In this document: piece by piece, positions 1-9,027 of the stretch
Position numbering within the stretch: position 1 is the stretch's first letter
Layout of the letters: the number at the start of each line of letters is the position of its first letter
Assembly: GCF_030287445.1 (NCBI RefSeq)
Contig: NZ_JASVWB010000002.1
Span: forward strand, 1,984,001-2,048,000
Direction: 5' to 3'
Length of the DNA stretch: 64,000 nt
Source of the DNA: Streptomyces sp. ALI-76-A
Lineage (GTDB): Bacteria > Actinomycetota > Actinomycetes > Streptomycetales > Streptomycetaceae
Program-made: the position numbers and the translations under genes
Notes under the pieces: generated by a model
What the model saw: the letters and a program-made list of their open reading frames with translations, nothing else
What the model was told of the DNA's origin: nothing
Databases searched by the model: none

Positions 1-217
1 CCTGGATGGCGACGGCCTCGTAGCCCTGCCCGGCCAGGTCGGCGCGGAGCGCGTCACCGGTCTCGGCGAGTGCCTCCGGGTGGACGATCGCGACCCGCTT
101 GACCCTGTCACCGATCAACCCGGGCAGTTCACCCAGCAGTTGACGGCCGACCAGGACCTCGTACGGCTCGCTTCCCGCGGTCCCGCCGACCTGGATGCGG
201 GTGACTGCCTCGCTCAT
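1..217 (-). CDS. aroB: 3-dehydroquinate synthase AroB, N-terminal 72 residues (runs off the window)
   Basis: Second enzyme of the shikimate pathway in the cytoplasm, converting DAHP to 3-dehydroquinate with NAD and a divalent metal. Only the N-terminal part is inside the window. The visible protein opens [12 protein letters not shown], followed by a [10 protein letters not shown] strand-turn and an [14 protein letters not shown] strand, as expected for the N-terminal nucleotide-binding half of AroB; the metal-binding residues lie outside. The ATG overlaps the aroK stop codon (ATGA), so translation is probably coupled. Its place directly after aroC and aroK matches the usual actinobacterial order and supports the call. 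Confidence 0.88.
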   Translation of the reverse strand, partial: MSEAVTRIQVGGTAGSEPYEVLVGRQLLGELPGLIGDRVKRVAIVHPEALAETGDALRADLAGQGYEAVAIQ

Positions 218-732
218 GCGTTCTTCAACTCCAGTGCGTCCAGGGCGGCTTGTGTGACCTCTTCGGGCGTACGGCCGTCGGTCGGTACGACGGCCGTGGC
301 AAGCCCCTCGTACAGGTGACGGCGGGCCTGCATCAGTTCGCGCCACTGCTTGCGCGGGTTGACCGCCAGCAGCGGCCGGGCCGCGTTGAGGCCGGTGCGC
401 TTGACCGCCTCCTCGACGTCCATCGAGAGGTAGACGACGCGCCGGCCCGCGAGCGACGCGCGCGTGTCCGCGTCCAGGATCGCGCCGCCGCCCAGGGCGA
501 GGACACCGTCGTGCTCGGCGAGCGCCCGGAGGACGGCCTGCTTCTCGATCGCGCGGAAGGCCGGTTCGCCCTCGTCGACGAAGATCTCGGCGATCGTCCG
601 GCCCTGCTCGGCCACGATGTCCTCGTCGGAGTCCCGGTAGCCCACGCCGAGCCGCTCGGCGAGGAGCCGTCCGACGGTGGACTTGCCGACCCCCATCGGA
701 CCGACCAGGACGACCAGGGGCACCGCGTTCAT
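214..732 (-). CDS. aroK: shikimate kinase AroK
   Basis: Cytoplasmic kinase that phosphorylates shikimate at the 3-hydroxyl using ATP, fifth step of the shikimate pathway. The 172-aa product has the usual length. It shows a Walker A motif, GPMGVGKST, at residues 11-19, a DSDEDI shikimate-binding stretch near residue 34, a GGGAIL loop near residue 80 and an ARPLL lid-region arginine near residue 118. The ATG overlaps the aroC stop by four bases (ATGA), and its own stop overlaps the aroB start in the same way. The three genes are therefore probably translated in coupled fashion. Confidence 0.96.
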   Translation of the reverse strand: MNAVPLVVLVGPMGVGKSTVGRLLAERLGVGYRDSDEDIVAEQGRTIAEIFVDEGEPAFRAIEKQAVLRALAEHDGVLALGGGAILDADTRASLAGRRVVYLSMDVEEAVKRTGLNAARPLLAVNPRKQWRELMQARRHLYEGLATAVVPTDGRTPEEVTQAALDALELKNA

Positions 733-1913
733 CGGATCGCCAGGTTCTCGAGGTACGAGCGCACGTTGCGGCGGGTCTCGGGCACGCTGTCGCCGCCGAA
801 CTTCTCCGCCACCGCGTCCGCCAGCACCAGCGCCACCATCGCCTCGGCGACGATGCCGGCCGCCGGGACCGCGCAGACGTCCGAGCGCTGGTGGTGCGCG
901 GCCGTCGCCTCACCGGTGACGACGTCCACGGTCTTCAGGGCCCGCGGCACGGTCGCGATCGGCTTCATCGCGGCGCGCACCCGCAGCAGCTCACCGGTGG
1001 TCAGACCGCCCTCGGTACCGCCGGAGCGGCCCGAGGTGCGCCTGATGCCCTCGTCGGTGGCGACGATCTCGTCGTGCGCCTGCGAGCCGGGCACCCGCGC
1101 CAGGCCGAAGCCGTCGCCCAGTTCCACGCCCTTGATCGCCTGGATGCCCATCAGGGCGGCGGCCAGCCGCGCGTCCAGCTTGCGGTCCCAGTGGACGTGC
1201 GAGCCGAGGCCGACGGGCACGCCGTAGGCCAGCACCTCGACCACACCGCCCAGGGTGTCGCCGTCCTTGTGGGCCTGGTCGATCTCCGCGACCATCGCCT
1301 TCGACGCGTCCGCGTCCAGGCACCGCACCGGGTCGGCGTCCAGCTTCTCGACGTCGGAGGGCTTGGGGTAGACGCCGTAGGGCGCCTTCGCCGCGGCCAG
1401 CTCGACGACGTGCGAGACGATCTCGATGCCCGCTGTCTCCTTCAGGTACGACCGGGCCACCGCGCCCAGCGCCACCCGGGCCGCCGTCTCCCGGGCGGAG
1501 GCGCGCTCCAGGATCGGCCGGGCCTCGTCGAAACCGTACTTCTGCATCCCGGCGAGGTCGGCGTGACCGGGGCGCGGCCGGGTCAGCGGGGCGTTGCGCG
1601 CCAGGCCCGCCAGGATCTCCGGGTCGACCGGGTCGGCCGCCATCACCTGTTCCCACTTCGGCCACTCGGTGTTGCCCACCATGACCGCGACCGGGGAACC
1701 CAGCGTCAGCCCGTGCCGGACACCGCCGAGGAAGGTGACCTCGTCCTGCTCGAACTTCATCCGCGCACCGCGCCCGTACCCGAGCCGGCGCCGGGCCAGA
1801 TGGCCGGCCACCATCTCCGTGGTGATCGGCACGCCGGCGGGAAGGCCCTCCAGCGTCGCCACGAGTGCGGGACCGTGGGACTCCCCCGCGGTCAGCCAGC
1901 GCAACCTGCTCAA
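729..1913 (-). CDS. aroC: chorismate synthase AroC
   Basis: Last enzyme of the shikimate pathway; it makes chorismate from EPSP with reduced FMN. The 394-aa protein begins [13 protein letters not shown], a conserved chorismate synthase signature, and carries the RPGHADL and [10 protein letters not shown] motifs of the FMN/substrate pocket. The start is TTG: an AGGAG ribosome site lies six bases upstream and the conserved N-terminus begins at this codon. It is the first gene of the aroC-aroK-aroB unit. A 185-bp gap separates it from aroE upstream, so it may have its own promoter there. Confidence 0.96.
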   Translation of the reverse strand: MSRLRWLTAGESHGPALVATLEGLPAGVPITTEMVAGHLARRRLGYGRGARMKFEQDEVTFLGGVRHGLTLGSPVAVMVGNTEWPKWEQVMAADPVDPEILAGLARNAPLTRPRPGHADLAGMQKYGFDEARPILERASARETAARVALGAVARSYLKETAGIEIVSHVVELAAAKAPYGVYPKPSDVEKLDADPVRCLDADASKAMVAEIDQAHKDGDTLGGVVEVLAYGVPVGLGSHVHWDRKLDARLAAALMGIQAIKGVELGDGFGLARVPGSQAHDEIVATDEGIRRTSGRSGGTEGGLTTGELLRVRAAMKPIATVPRALKTVDVVTGEATAAHHQRSDVCAVPAAGIVAEAMVALVLADAVAEKFGGDSVPETRRNVRSYLENLAIR

Positions 1914-2098
1914 CGGTGCTCCTCAGTGCTCGCGCCTGGTACTGCCGTCCGTACACGCGTCCTCGCGTACGGCAACGGCGCGACCGGGTGCGCGGCCCCG
2001 GCCCGCCACTCCGATCCTCCCACGTCCGGGCCCCGGCATCGGCGGCCGGTCCACAGGACGGACGGGTCCCTCGCGTTCCCGGCCGGAACCGGGTCGCG

Positions 2099-2938
2099 CT
2101 AGCGGGCCGCGAGCGCGTGCTCGCCGGCCTTGCGCATCACGGCCAGCGGGGCGGGCGTGCGCCCGGTCATCAGCTCCACCTGGAGGACGGCCTGGTGCAC
2201 CAGCAGGTCGAGCCCGCTGACCACCGCTCCGCCGTACGCCGACCAGCGGGCGGCGAGCGTGGTCGGCCAGGGGTGGTAGAGCACGTCGAAGAGGGTGGCC
2301 GGCCGTTCCGGCAGGGCGGAGGACAACGCGTCGGTCGCGCCGGCCGGGGTGGTGGCGACGACGAGCGGGGCGCGCAGGGCTTCGGCGGCGTCCGCCCAGT
2401 CCGCCGTTCGCACCTCGACGCCGAGCCGCTCCCCCCACTGCCGCATCTCGGCGGCGCGGGCCTCGCTACGGACGTAGGCGACGACCTCGCCGGTGCAGAT
2501 ACGGGCCAGCGCCGCGAGCGCGGAGGAGGCGGTGGCGCCGGCGCCGAGGATCGCCGCCGAGTCCACCTGTTCGATGCCGTGTTCCCTGAGGGCCGCGACC
2601 ATGCCGGGGATGTCGGTGTTGTCACCGGCGCGGCGGCCGTCCTCGGCGCACACGACCGTGTTGACCGTGCCGACCGAGGCGGCTGTCTCGCTGATCTCGT
2701 CGAGCAGCGGGATGACGGCCCGCTTCAGCGGCATGGTCACCGACAGCCCGGCCCACTCGGGCCCGAGCTCGGCGAAGAACCCGGCCAGGGCCGCCTCGTC
2801 GAGCTCGATCCGGTCGTACGACCAGCCGGTGAGACCCAGTTCGGCGTAGGCGGCGCGGTGCAGCACCGGGGAGAGGGAGTGCGCGATGGGCTTGCCGAGC
2901 ACGGCGGCCCGGCGGGCGTCAGTTGCCCGTGCTGGCAT
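2099..2938 (-). CDS. aroE: shikimate dehydrogenase AroE
   Basis: NADP-dependent reduction of 3-dehydroshikimate to shikimate. The 279-aa protein has the PIAHSLSP substrate motif at about residues 17-24, the catalytic lysine in SVTMPLK near residue 72, NTDIPG near 105, and a Rossmann glycine loop GAGATA near 130. Its start lies 20 bp inside the end of mltG, so the two genes are expected to be co-transcribed. Shikimate dehydrogenase next to mltG and ruvX is a common actinobacterial arrangement. Confidence 0.93.
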   Translation of the reverse strand: MPARATDARRAAVLGKPIAHSLSPVLHRAAYAELGLTGWSYDRIELDEAALAGFFAELGPEWAGLSVTMPLKRAVIPLLDEISETAASVGTVNTVVCAEDGRRAGDNTDIPGMVAALREHGIEQVDSAAILGAGATASSALAALARICTGEVVAYVRSEARAAEMRQWGERLGVEVRTADWADAAEALRAPLVVATTPAGATDALSSALPERPATLFDVLYHPWPTTLAARWSAYGGAVVSGLDLLVHQAVLQVELMTGRTPAPLAVMRKAGEHALAAR

Positions 2939-4700
2939 CGAACCGGTCCTTGAGCTTGAGGAACGCGTCGTGCGTCTTGGCGAACTCGGTCTTGCTCACG
3001 CCGTCGACCGCCACGAAGTAGTACCAGCCGTCGTCCGTCGGGTTCAGTGTCGCCTTGATCGCACCGTCGCCCGGGTTCCCGATCGGGCCGGGCGGCAGAC
3101 CCTTCTGCGTGTACGTGTTGTACGGGTCCTGGTTGCTGTTGATCTCCGACTCACTGATGTTGATGTTGCTCTCGTTCTTCAGGTAGTTGAAGGTCGAGTC
3201 GAACTGCAACAGTCCATAGGTCTCGGGGTTCGCGAGATCGAGGCGGTTGTAGACGACCTCCGCCATCCTGCGGTAGTCGTCGTCGGTCTTGCCCTCCGCC
3301 TGGACGAGACTCGCGACCGTGATGACCTGCAACGGGTTGTCCAGCTTGAGCGCCTTGGCCTTGGCCTCCAGGTCATAGGCGTCGTACTTCTCGACGGCCC
3401 GGGTCACCATCTCCTTCAGGACCGTCTCGGGCTTCATGCCCTTGGCCGCGGGATAGGTGCCCGGGTAGAGGAATCCTTCCAGCGGATCCTTGATGTCGTC
3501 GTTGTCGTTCGCCCAGTCCGGCAGGCCGAGGCTCTCGAACTTCTTCTCGGCGGCCTTCCTGGTGCTGCCGGACGACAGGTCGAGCTGCTTGTCGATCGCC
3601 GAGTACACACTCACGTTGCGTTCGCCCGGCTTGACCAGCACGCTGTTCTGGCTCGTCGGGTCGAGCATCATCGCGACGGCGCTCTTGGCGGACATCTCCT
3701 TCTTCAGGAGGTAGGCGCCGGCCTGGATCTTGTCACCGTCGGGGTTCTGCTGCTGCGCGGAGACGAAGGCGTCGACGCTCTTGACGACCCCGGCGTCCTT
3801 CAGCTTCTGGCCGATCGTCGACCCGAAGGCGCCCTTGGGGATGACGACGGACACCGTCTGGCCCGTACCCTCGCCCGCGTAGTCCGGTGCCGATCCGAAG
3901 CGGTTCTGATAGAACTGGTAGCCGAAATACCCGACTCCGCCCAGTCCGCCGCCGAACACCAGCAGGACCACCAGGCAGGCGCACCCGTTGCGGCGTTTCT
4001 TCTCCTTGCCGCCCCGGCCGCGCCGGTCGCCGCGTCCGCCGGGCTCGTCGCTGTCGCCATCGGCCTCGGCGTCGTCGTCACCGCCCGCGAAGAAGGCGTG
4101 TTCGCCCTGGTCGGGGCCGGGATCCCAGTCGGGCCGCGGCTCGGGTTCGGCGCGTCGGCGGGCGGGCGGCTCCGGGGGCGGGTAGGCGTCCGGGGTGCCG
4201 TAGAAGTCGGGCTGTTCACCGCCGTACGACGGGTCCTGCTGCCCGTACGGGTCCGACGGGTCGGGGTACGACGCGTTCGCGGGCGGGCTCGCGGCCCAGC
4301 CGTTGTTGTCGTACTGCTGCTGGGGCTGCTGCGGCTGTTCTTGGTGCTGGGGCTGTTCGTGCTGCTGGGCCGCGTAGTTCTGCTGCCCGTACTGCTGGTC
4401 GTACTGCTGCTGATCGTATGGGTGCTGGGCGTACTGCTGCTGGTCGTAGTGCTGCTGCTGGTGGGGCTGCTCGTGCTGCTGCGCCTGACCGTACGCGGCC
4501 TGCCGGCCGTCGCCCCAGCCTCCATCGTCGTACTGCGGCTGCTGCGGCTGCTGCGGCTGCTCCGGATAGTGCTGCGGCTGACCGCCGTAGGGGGACTGCT
4601 GACCCTCCTCGGCCTGCTGTCCGCCCCATCCGCCGTCCCCGTACAACGGGTCCTCCGGATGCCACGGTTCGGAGCCTTGGCCCCGGCCATACTCAGTCAT
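2919..4700 (-). CDS. mltG: endolytic peptidoglycan transglycosylase MltG with Gln/Tyr-rich N-terminus
   Basis: Membrane-anchored lytic transglycosylase that cleaves nascent glycan strands and so ends their elongation. I chose the ATG with AGGGG eight bases upstream (593 aa); a start 13 codons earlier has no better support. Residues about 1-150 are extremely rich in Gln, Tyr, Pro and Gly (runs such as QQYDQQYGQQ). An acidic and then Arg/Lys-rich stretch follows, a single membrane helix at about 238-262, and the YceG domain from about 280 to the end. ASLVQAEG, near residue 469, aligns with the catalytic-Glu motif of E. coli MltG. The N-terminal cytoplasmic extension is long compared with the enterobacterial protein. 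Confidence 0.92.
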   Translation of the reverse strand: MTEYGRGQGSEPWHPEDPLYGDGGWGGQQAEEGQQSPYGGQPQHYPEQPQQPQQPQYDDGGWGDGRQAAYGQAQQHEQPHQQQHYDQQQYAQHPYDQQQYDQQYGQQNYAAQQHEQPQHQEQPQQPQQQYDNNGWAASPPANASYPDPSDPYGQQDPSYGGEQPDFYGTPDAYPPPEPPARRRAEPEPRPDWDPGPDQGEHAFFAGGDDDAEADGDSDEPGGRGDRRGRGGKEKKRRNGCACLVVLLVFGGGLGGVGYFGYQFYQNRFGSAPDYAGEGTGQTVSVVIPKGAFGSTIGQKLKDAGVVKSVDAFVSAQQQNPDGDKIQAGAYLLKKEMSAKSAVAMMLDPTSQNSVLVKPGERNVSVYSAIDKQLDLSSGSTRKAAEKKFESLGLPDWANDNDDIKDPLEGFLYPGTYPAAKGMKPETVLKEMVTRAVEKYDAYDLEAKAKALKLDNPLQVITVASLVQAEGKTDDDYRRMAEVVYNRLDLANPETYGLLQFDSTFNYLKNESNINISESEINSNQDPYNTYTQKGLPPGPIGNPGDGAIKATLNPTDDGWYYFVAVDGVSKTEFAKTHDAFLKLKDRFDASTGN

Positions 4701-4820
4701 CGATCCCCTAGAGCCGCGAGGCGGCGGGCGCCTGATCACGGCCCGGCTCCCGTCCCGCCTCTCTTTGTGCGGTGGCTGTTCGAATGCCGCCGCATCGCGC
4801 GGAACGTTACCGTATCGCGA

Positions 4821-5285
4821 TCAGATGACCACTTCGACGCCCTCGCCGGGTGCTTTACCTGACACCCGTTCGGATTCCAACGCCTGCTGAAGGATGATCA
4901 CGGCCGCTGCCTGGTCGATGACCGATCTGCCCTTCTTCGACTTCACTCCCGAGGCGCGCAGTCCCTGACTGGCGGTCACGGTCGTCATCCGCTCGTCGAC
5001 GAGTCGCACCCCCACCGGGGCGATACCCTTCGCCAGCTCCTGGGCGAAGCCGCGGACCTTGACCGCGGCCGGCCCCTCGCCCCCCTTGAGAGAGCGAGGC
5101 AGACCGACGACGACCTCGATCGGCTCGTACTCCTCGACCAGTTGCCTCAGCCTGCGGTGAGCCGCCGGGACGTCCCGCCCGGGGACCGTCTCCACCGGCG
5201 TGGCGAGGATCCCGTCGGGGTCGCACGAGGCGACCCCGATCCGGGCGTCCCCGACGTCGATCGCGAGGCGACGGCCGCGGCGCAT
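4821..5285 (-). CDS. ruvX: RuvX/YqgF-family Holliday-junction resolvase or pre-16S rRNA nuclease
   Basis: RNase H-like nuclease involved in 16S rRNA 5' maturation; it has also been described as a putative Holliday-junction resolvase. The 154-aa form starts MRRGRRLAIDVGDARIG, placing the first catalytic Asp in AIDVGD. VVVGLPRSLKG, VDERMTT and a C-terminal DQAAAVIILQ supply the other conserved acidic residues. An alternative GTG at 5360 overlaps the alaS stop (GTGA) and would add 25 residues of low-complexity Gly/Asp/Arg sequence. I prefer the shorter form because conservation begins at MRRGRR and a GGGGA site lies upstream, but coupling to alaS makes the longer form possible. Confidence 0.88.
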   Translation of the reverse strand: MRRGRRLAIDVGDARIGVASCDPDGILATPVETVPGRDVPAAHRRLRQLVEEYEPIEVVVGLPRSLKGGEGPAAVKVRGFAQELAKGIAPVGVRLVDERMTTVTASQGLRASGVKSKKGRSVIDQAAAVIILQQALESERVSGKAPGEGVEVVI

Positions 5286-5356
5286 CACCGGGCCGTCCCC
5301 GGGCGTCCGACCGTCGTCACGCGCCCGGCCGTCCCCGCGGGTCTGTCCGTCCGCGC

Positions 5357-8029
5357 TCACTTGGCCGTTTCCGCCACGAGCCGCTCGACGGCGTCGACGG
5401 CCTCGCCGACGGCGGCCGGGTTCTGGCCGCCGCCCTGGGCGACGTCCGGCTTGCCGCCACCGCCGCCGCCGAGGGTCTTGGCGGCGGCGCGGACCAGGTC
5501 GCCGGCCTTGAGACCACGCTCCCGGGCGGCCTCGTTGGTGGCGATGACCGTCAGCGGCTTGCCGTTGTTGACGGTGAACAGGGCGACCACGGCGGCCCGT
5601 CCGCCCTGAATCCGGCCGCGCACGTCCAGGACCAGCTTGCGCAGGTCGTCGGCGTTCGTGCCGTCCGGGACCTGGCCGGTGACGACGGCGACCCCGCGGA
5701 CGTCCTTGGCGGACCCTGCGAGTCCGGCGGCGGCCTGGAGCACCTTCTCGGCGCGGAACTTCTCGATCTCCTTCTCGGCGTCCTTCAGCTTGCCGAGCAT
5801 GGCGGAGACCTTCTCCGGGAGCTCCTCCGGACGGCCCTTGATCAGCTCCTGGAGCTGGGCGACGACCGTGTGCTCCCGGGCCAGGAAGTTGTAGGCGTCG
5901 ACCCCGACCAGGGCCTCGATCCGGCGGACACCGGAGCCGATGGACGACTCGCCGAGCAGCTTCACCAGACCCAGCTGGGCCGTGTTGTGCACGTGCGTGC
6001 CGCCGCACAGCTCCTTGGAGAAGTCGCCGATGGTGACCACCCGGACACGCTCGCCGTACTTCTCGCCGAACTCGGCGATGGCACCCTGCTTCTTGGCCTC
6101 GTCGATGGACATGACGTCGGCGCGGACGTCCAGGTCGCGGGCGAGCACCTCGTTGATCTTCTGCTCGACGTCGGTCATCACGGCCGTCGGAACGGCGGAC
6201 GGCGACCCGAAGTCGAAGCGGAAGCGGCCGGGCTGGTTCTCGGAACCGGCCTGGGCGGCCGTCGGGCCGAGGGCGTCCCGCAGGGCCTGGTGGGTGAGGT
6301 GCGTGGCCGAGTGGGCGCGGGCGATGGCCGTGCGGCGGCGTACGTCGATGACGGCCTCGGCCTTGGCGCCGACGGTCATCTCGCCGACCTGGACGACGCC
6401 CTTGTGGACGTACACGCCCGGCACCGGCTTCTGGCAGTCGCGGACCTCGATGACGGCTCCGGAGTCGACCTTGATGCGGCCGGTGTCACCGATCTGGCCG
6501 CCGCCCTCGGCGTAGAACGGCGTCCGGTCGAGGACGATCTCGACCTCGTCGCCCTCGGTGGCGGCGGGCGACGACAGACCGTCGACCAGGATGCCGACGA
6601 TCGTCGACTCGCCGTCGGTGTCCGTGTAGCCGATGAACTCGGTCTCACCGGCCCGGTCGGCGATCTCGCGGTAGGCGCCGAGGTCGGCGTGGCCGGTCTT
6701 CTTGGACCGGGCGTCGGCCTTGGCGCGCTCCCGCTGCTCCTTCATCAGGCGGCGGAAGCCGTCCTGGTCCACGGCCAGGCCCTGTTCGGCGGCCATCTCC
6801 AGGGTGAGGTCGATCGGGAAGCCCCAGGTGTCGTGGAGCAGGAAGGCCTTCTCGCCGGACAGGACGCCGCCGCCGGCCTGCTTGGTCTCGGTGACGGCGG
6901 TGTCGAGGATGTTGGTGCCGGCCTTCAGCGTCTTGAGGAAGGCGTTCTCCTCGGCGACGGCGACCTTCTCGATCCGCTCGCGGTCCGTGACCAGCTCGGG
7001 GTACTGCCGGCCCATCATCTCGATGACGGTGTCGATCAGTTCCTTGACGACCGGGCCGGTGGCGCCGAGCAGGCGCATGTTGCGGATGGCGCGGCGCATG
7101 ATGCGGCGCAGGACGTAACCGCGGCCCTCGTTGCCGGGGCTCACGCCGTCGCCGATGAGCATCACCGACGTGCGCATGTGGTCGGTGACCACGCGCAGGG
7201 ACACGTCCGAGGCGTGGGCCTCGCCGTACTCGACGCCGGTCAGCTCGGTGGCCTTCCGGATGACGGCCATGGAGGTGTCGATCTCGTACATGTTCTGCAC
7301 GCCCTGCAGAATCATGGCGAGCCGCTCCATGCCGAGGCCCGTGTCGATGTTCTTGCTCGGCAGGTCGCCGAGGATCTCGAAGTCCTCCTTCGAGGTGCCC
7401 TCGCCGCGCTCGTACTGCATGAAGACCAGGTTCCAGATCTCCACGTACCGCTCGTCGTTGACGGCGGGGCCGCCCTCGGCGCCGAACTCGGGGCCGCGGT
7501 CGTAGTTGATCTCGGAGCACGGGCCGCAGGGACCGGGCACGCCCATGGACCAGTAGTTGTCCTTCTTGCCGAGGCGCTGGATGCGCTCGGCGGGGACGCC
7601 CACGACGTCGCGCCAGATGCGCTCGGCCTCGTCGTCCTCCAGGTAGACGGTGATCCACAGACGCTCGGGCTCGAGACCGTAACCGCCCTTGTCCTGGGGC
7701 GTGGTGAGCAGCTCCCAGGCGTACTTGATGGCGCCTTCCTTGAAGTAGTCGCCGAAGGAGAAGTTGCCGCACATCTGGAAGAACGTGCCGTGGCGGGTGG
7801 TCTTGCCGACCTCTTCGATGTCGGGCGTGCGCACGCACTTCTGCACGCTGGTGGCGCGCGCGAAGGGCGGCTTGACCTCGCCGAGGAAGTACGGCTTGAA
7901 GGGCACCATGCCGGCCGGGACGAGCAGCAGAGTCGGGTCGTCCGCGATGAGCGACGCCGAAGGCACGACGGTGTGACCGCGCTCCTCGAAGAAGCTCAAC
8001 CAGCGGCGGCGGATTTCAGCCGACTCCAT
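5357..8029 (-). CDS. alaS: alanyl-tRNA synthetase AlaS
   Basis: Class II aminoacyl-tRNA synthetase that charges tRNA-Ala and edits misacylated Ser and Gly. The 890-aa protein has the usual length and domain order: catalytic core ([18 protein letters not shown] near residue 80), tRNA-recognition region, editing domain with HSATHLTH (HxxxH) and CGGTHV zinc ligands, and a C-terminal Gly-rich C-Ala/DHHA1 domain. The ATG shares one base with the stop of the upstream DUF6167-like gene (TGATG), and GAGG lies just before it, so translation is probably coupled. Confidence 0.97.
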   Translation of the reverse strand: MESAEIRRRWLSFFEERGHTVVPSASLIADDPTLLLVPAGMVPFKPYFLGEVKPPFARATSVQKCVRTPDIEEVGKTTRHGTFFQMCGNFSFGDYFKEGAIKYAWELLTTPQDKGGYGLEPERLWITVYLEDDEAERIWRDVVGVPAERIQRLGKKDNYWSMGVPGPCGPCSEINYDRGPEFGAEGGPAVNDERYVEIWNLVFMQYERGEGTSKEDFEILGDLPSKNIDTGLGMERLAMILQGVQNMYEIDTSMAVIRKATELTGVEYGEAHASDVSLRVVTDHMRTSVMLIGDGVSPGNEGRGYVLRRIMRRAIRNMRLLGATGPVVKELIDTVIEMMGRQYPELVTDRERIEKVAVAEENAFLKTLKAGTNILDTAVTETKQAGGGVLSGEKAFLLHDTWGFPIDLTLEMAAEQGLAVDQDGFRRLMKEQRERAKADARSKKTGHADLGAYREIADRAGETEFIGYTDTDGESTIVGILVDGLSSPAATEGDEVEIVLDRTPFYAEGGGQIGDTGRIKVDSGAVIEVRDCQKPVPGVYVHKGVVQVGEMTVGAKAEAVIDVRRRTAIARAHSATHLTHQALRDALGPTAAQAGSENQPGRFRFDFGSPSAVPTAVMTDVEQKINEVLARDLDVRADVMSIDEAKKQGAIAEFGEKYGERVRVVTIGDFSKELCGGTHVHNTAQLGLVKLLGESSIGSGVRRIEALVGVDAYNFLAREHTVVAQLQELIKGRPEELPEKVSAMLGKLKDAEKEIEKFRAEKVLQAAAGLAGSAKDVRGVAVVTGQVPDGTNADDLRKLVLDVRGRIQGGRAAVVALFTVNNGKPLTVIATNEAARERGLKAGDLVRAAAKTLGGGGGGKPDVAQGGGQNPAAVGEAVDAVERLVAETAK

Positions 8030-8385
8030 CAGAGGTCCTCATTCCGGTTGTGCGAGTACGTCGTCCTGTCGTTGTCGACGGACTTCGGGTTGGTGCGGTT
8101 CTCGATGGCGGTGTACCGCCGGGGCGCGGGGAGTTCGGGGTCGACGGAGGCGTTCAGCCCGAGCGCGTCGCCCAGTTCCTCCTCCCGCTGCGCCATGTTG
8201 TCCCGGACGTCGAGCGCGAAGCCCACCGCGCGGTCCTTGAGCCGGTGACCGGCGTCGATCGCCTTGTTCGCCGCGCTCACGGCCAGGTTCTCGGGCGTCA
8301 GCTGCTTCAGCTTGCGGTTGACCTTGGTGGTGGCCCACACACCGGCGGCGACGCCCGAGGTGAACCAGAAGGTACGGCGGAACAT
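8029..8385 (-). CDS. small DUF6167-like protein preceding alaS
   Basis: A 118-aa protein of unknown function. It opens [18 protein letters not shown], one short hydrophobic N-terminal segment that may anchor it to the membrane. A charged, mostly helical body follows ([11 protein letters not shown], then a Glu/Arg-rich region) with a polar tail. It resembles the actinobacterial DUF6167 family, which habitually precedes alaS; this is from memory. It overlaps the alaS start by one base and follows the DUF948 gene by nine bases, so all three are probably one transcript. No catalytic motif is visible. Confidence 0.8.
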   Translation of the reverse strand: MFRRTFWFTSGVAAGVWATTKVNRKLKQLTPENLAVSAANKAIDAGHRLKDRAVGFALDVRDNMAQREEELGDALGLNASVDPELPAPRRYTAIENRTNPKSVDNDRTTYSHNRNEDL

Positions 8386-8394
8386 CGCTGGCTC

Positions 8395-8835
8395 TCAGTC
8401 CTTCTTTTTGCGGAGGTCTCGCTTGTCCCGCCGAGAGACCGTGCGGCCCACGATCACGGTACGCCGGGGTGCCTTGGCGGGTACGTCGTCCTTCTGGCCG
8501 CCGAGGGCCCGGCGTACGCCGTAGCCGAAGGCGGCGACCTTGACCAGGGGGCCGCCGAAGGTGGAGGCGACGGTCGTCGAGAGCGCCGAGGCGTTCGACG
8601 TGACCTCCTGGACGTCCGACGCGATCGCGTCGACCCGGTCGATCTGGGTCTGCGCGGAGCGCACCGCCGCGGAGGCGTCGGACAGCAGCGGGACGGCCTG
8701 ATCGGTCACGTCCGCCACGAGCTTGGTGGTCGCCCTGAGCGTCTGGGCCAGCCTCGCCAGCGCGACGGCGAGGAAGGACACCAGGATCGCCCAGAAGACG
8801 GCCACCAGGATCCCGGCCACCTCTCCACCGGACAC
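8395..8835 (-). CDS. DUF948-family single-pass membrane protein
   Basis: A 146-aa protein of unknown function. An N-terminal membrane helix (GILVAVFWAILVSFLAVALA) is followed by a long amphipathic helical region with regularly spaced hydrophobic residues, as in the DUF948 family, and a basic C-terminal tail ending DLRKKKD. I chose the GTG start because the membrane helix begins six codons later and an AGGGAG site sits 12 bases upstream; a longer frame upstream reads as non-homologous basic sequence. It is the first gene of the DUF948-DUF6167-alaS-ruvX-mltG-aroE series. Its promoter should lie in the divergent gap before 9028. Confidence 0.82.
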   Translation of the reverse strand: MSGGEVAGILVAVFWAILVSFLAVALARLAQTLRATTKLVADVTDQAVPLLSDASAAVRSAQTQIDRVDAIASDVQEVTSNASALSTTVASTFGGPLVKVAAFGYGVRRALGGQKDDVPAKAPRRTVIVGRTVSRRDKRDLRKKKD

Positions 8836-8962
8836 TGTGCGCACCCGCTCCCTGAAACGTGCCTGCGTGACGAATAAGTCGTACGCCGAGCCTATCGCGC
8901 CGGGGGTGGGGCTCCGTACCGGATTACCGCCCGCGCGCGGCCGGGCCGCCGGCGGCGATTGT

Positions 8963-8992
8963 ACGGAGCGCGTACGGTTCAGTACGCTCCGT
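8963..8992. promoter_or_regulatory. inverted repeat between divergent DUF948 and STAND genes
   Basis: ACGGAGCG at 8963-8970 is repeated in inverted orientation as CGCTCCGT at 8985-8992, with a 14-base spacer. GTAC or CGTAC sits next to the inner side of both arms. It lies in the gap between two divergently transcribed genes, 36 bp before the chosen GTG of the STAND gene. Placement suggests an operator or a leader hairpin; which one cannot be told from sequence. Confidence 0.45.
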
Positions 8993-9027
8993 GTCCCATG
9001 CGCGATCATCAGTGCGGGAGTACCCCG

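Noticed and set aside
4821..6008. 395-residue reading of ruvX extended upstream
   Set aside because: Most of the extension is an alternate frame of alaS. Only the C-terminal 154 residues match the RuvX family.
5870..8248. 792-residue open frame on the plus strand
   Set aside because: Antisense to alaS; product is Ala/Gly/Val/Leu/Asp-rich without any recognisable motif.
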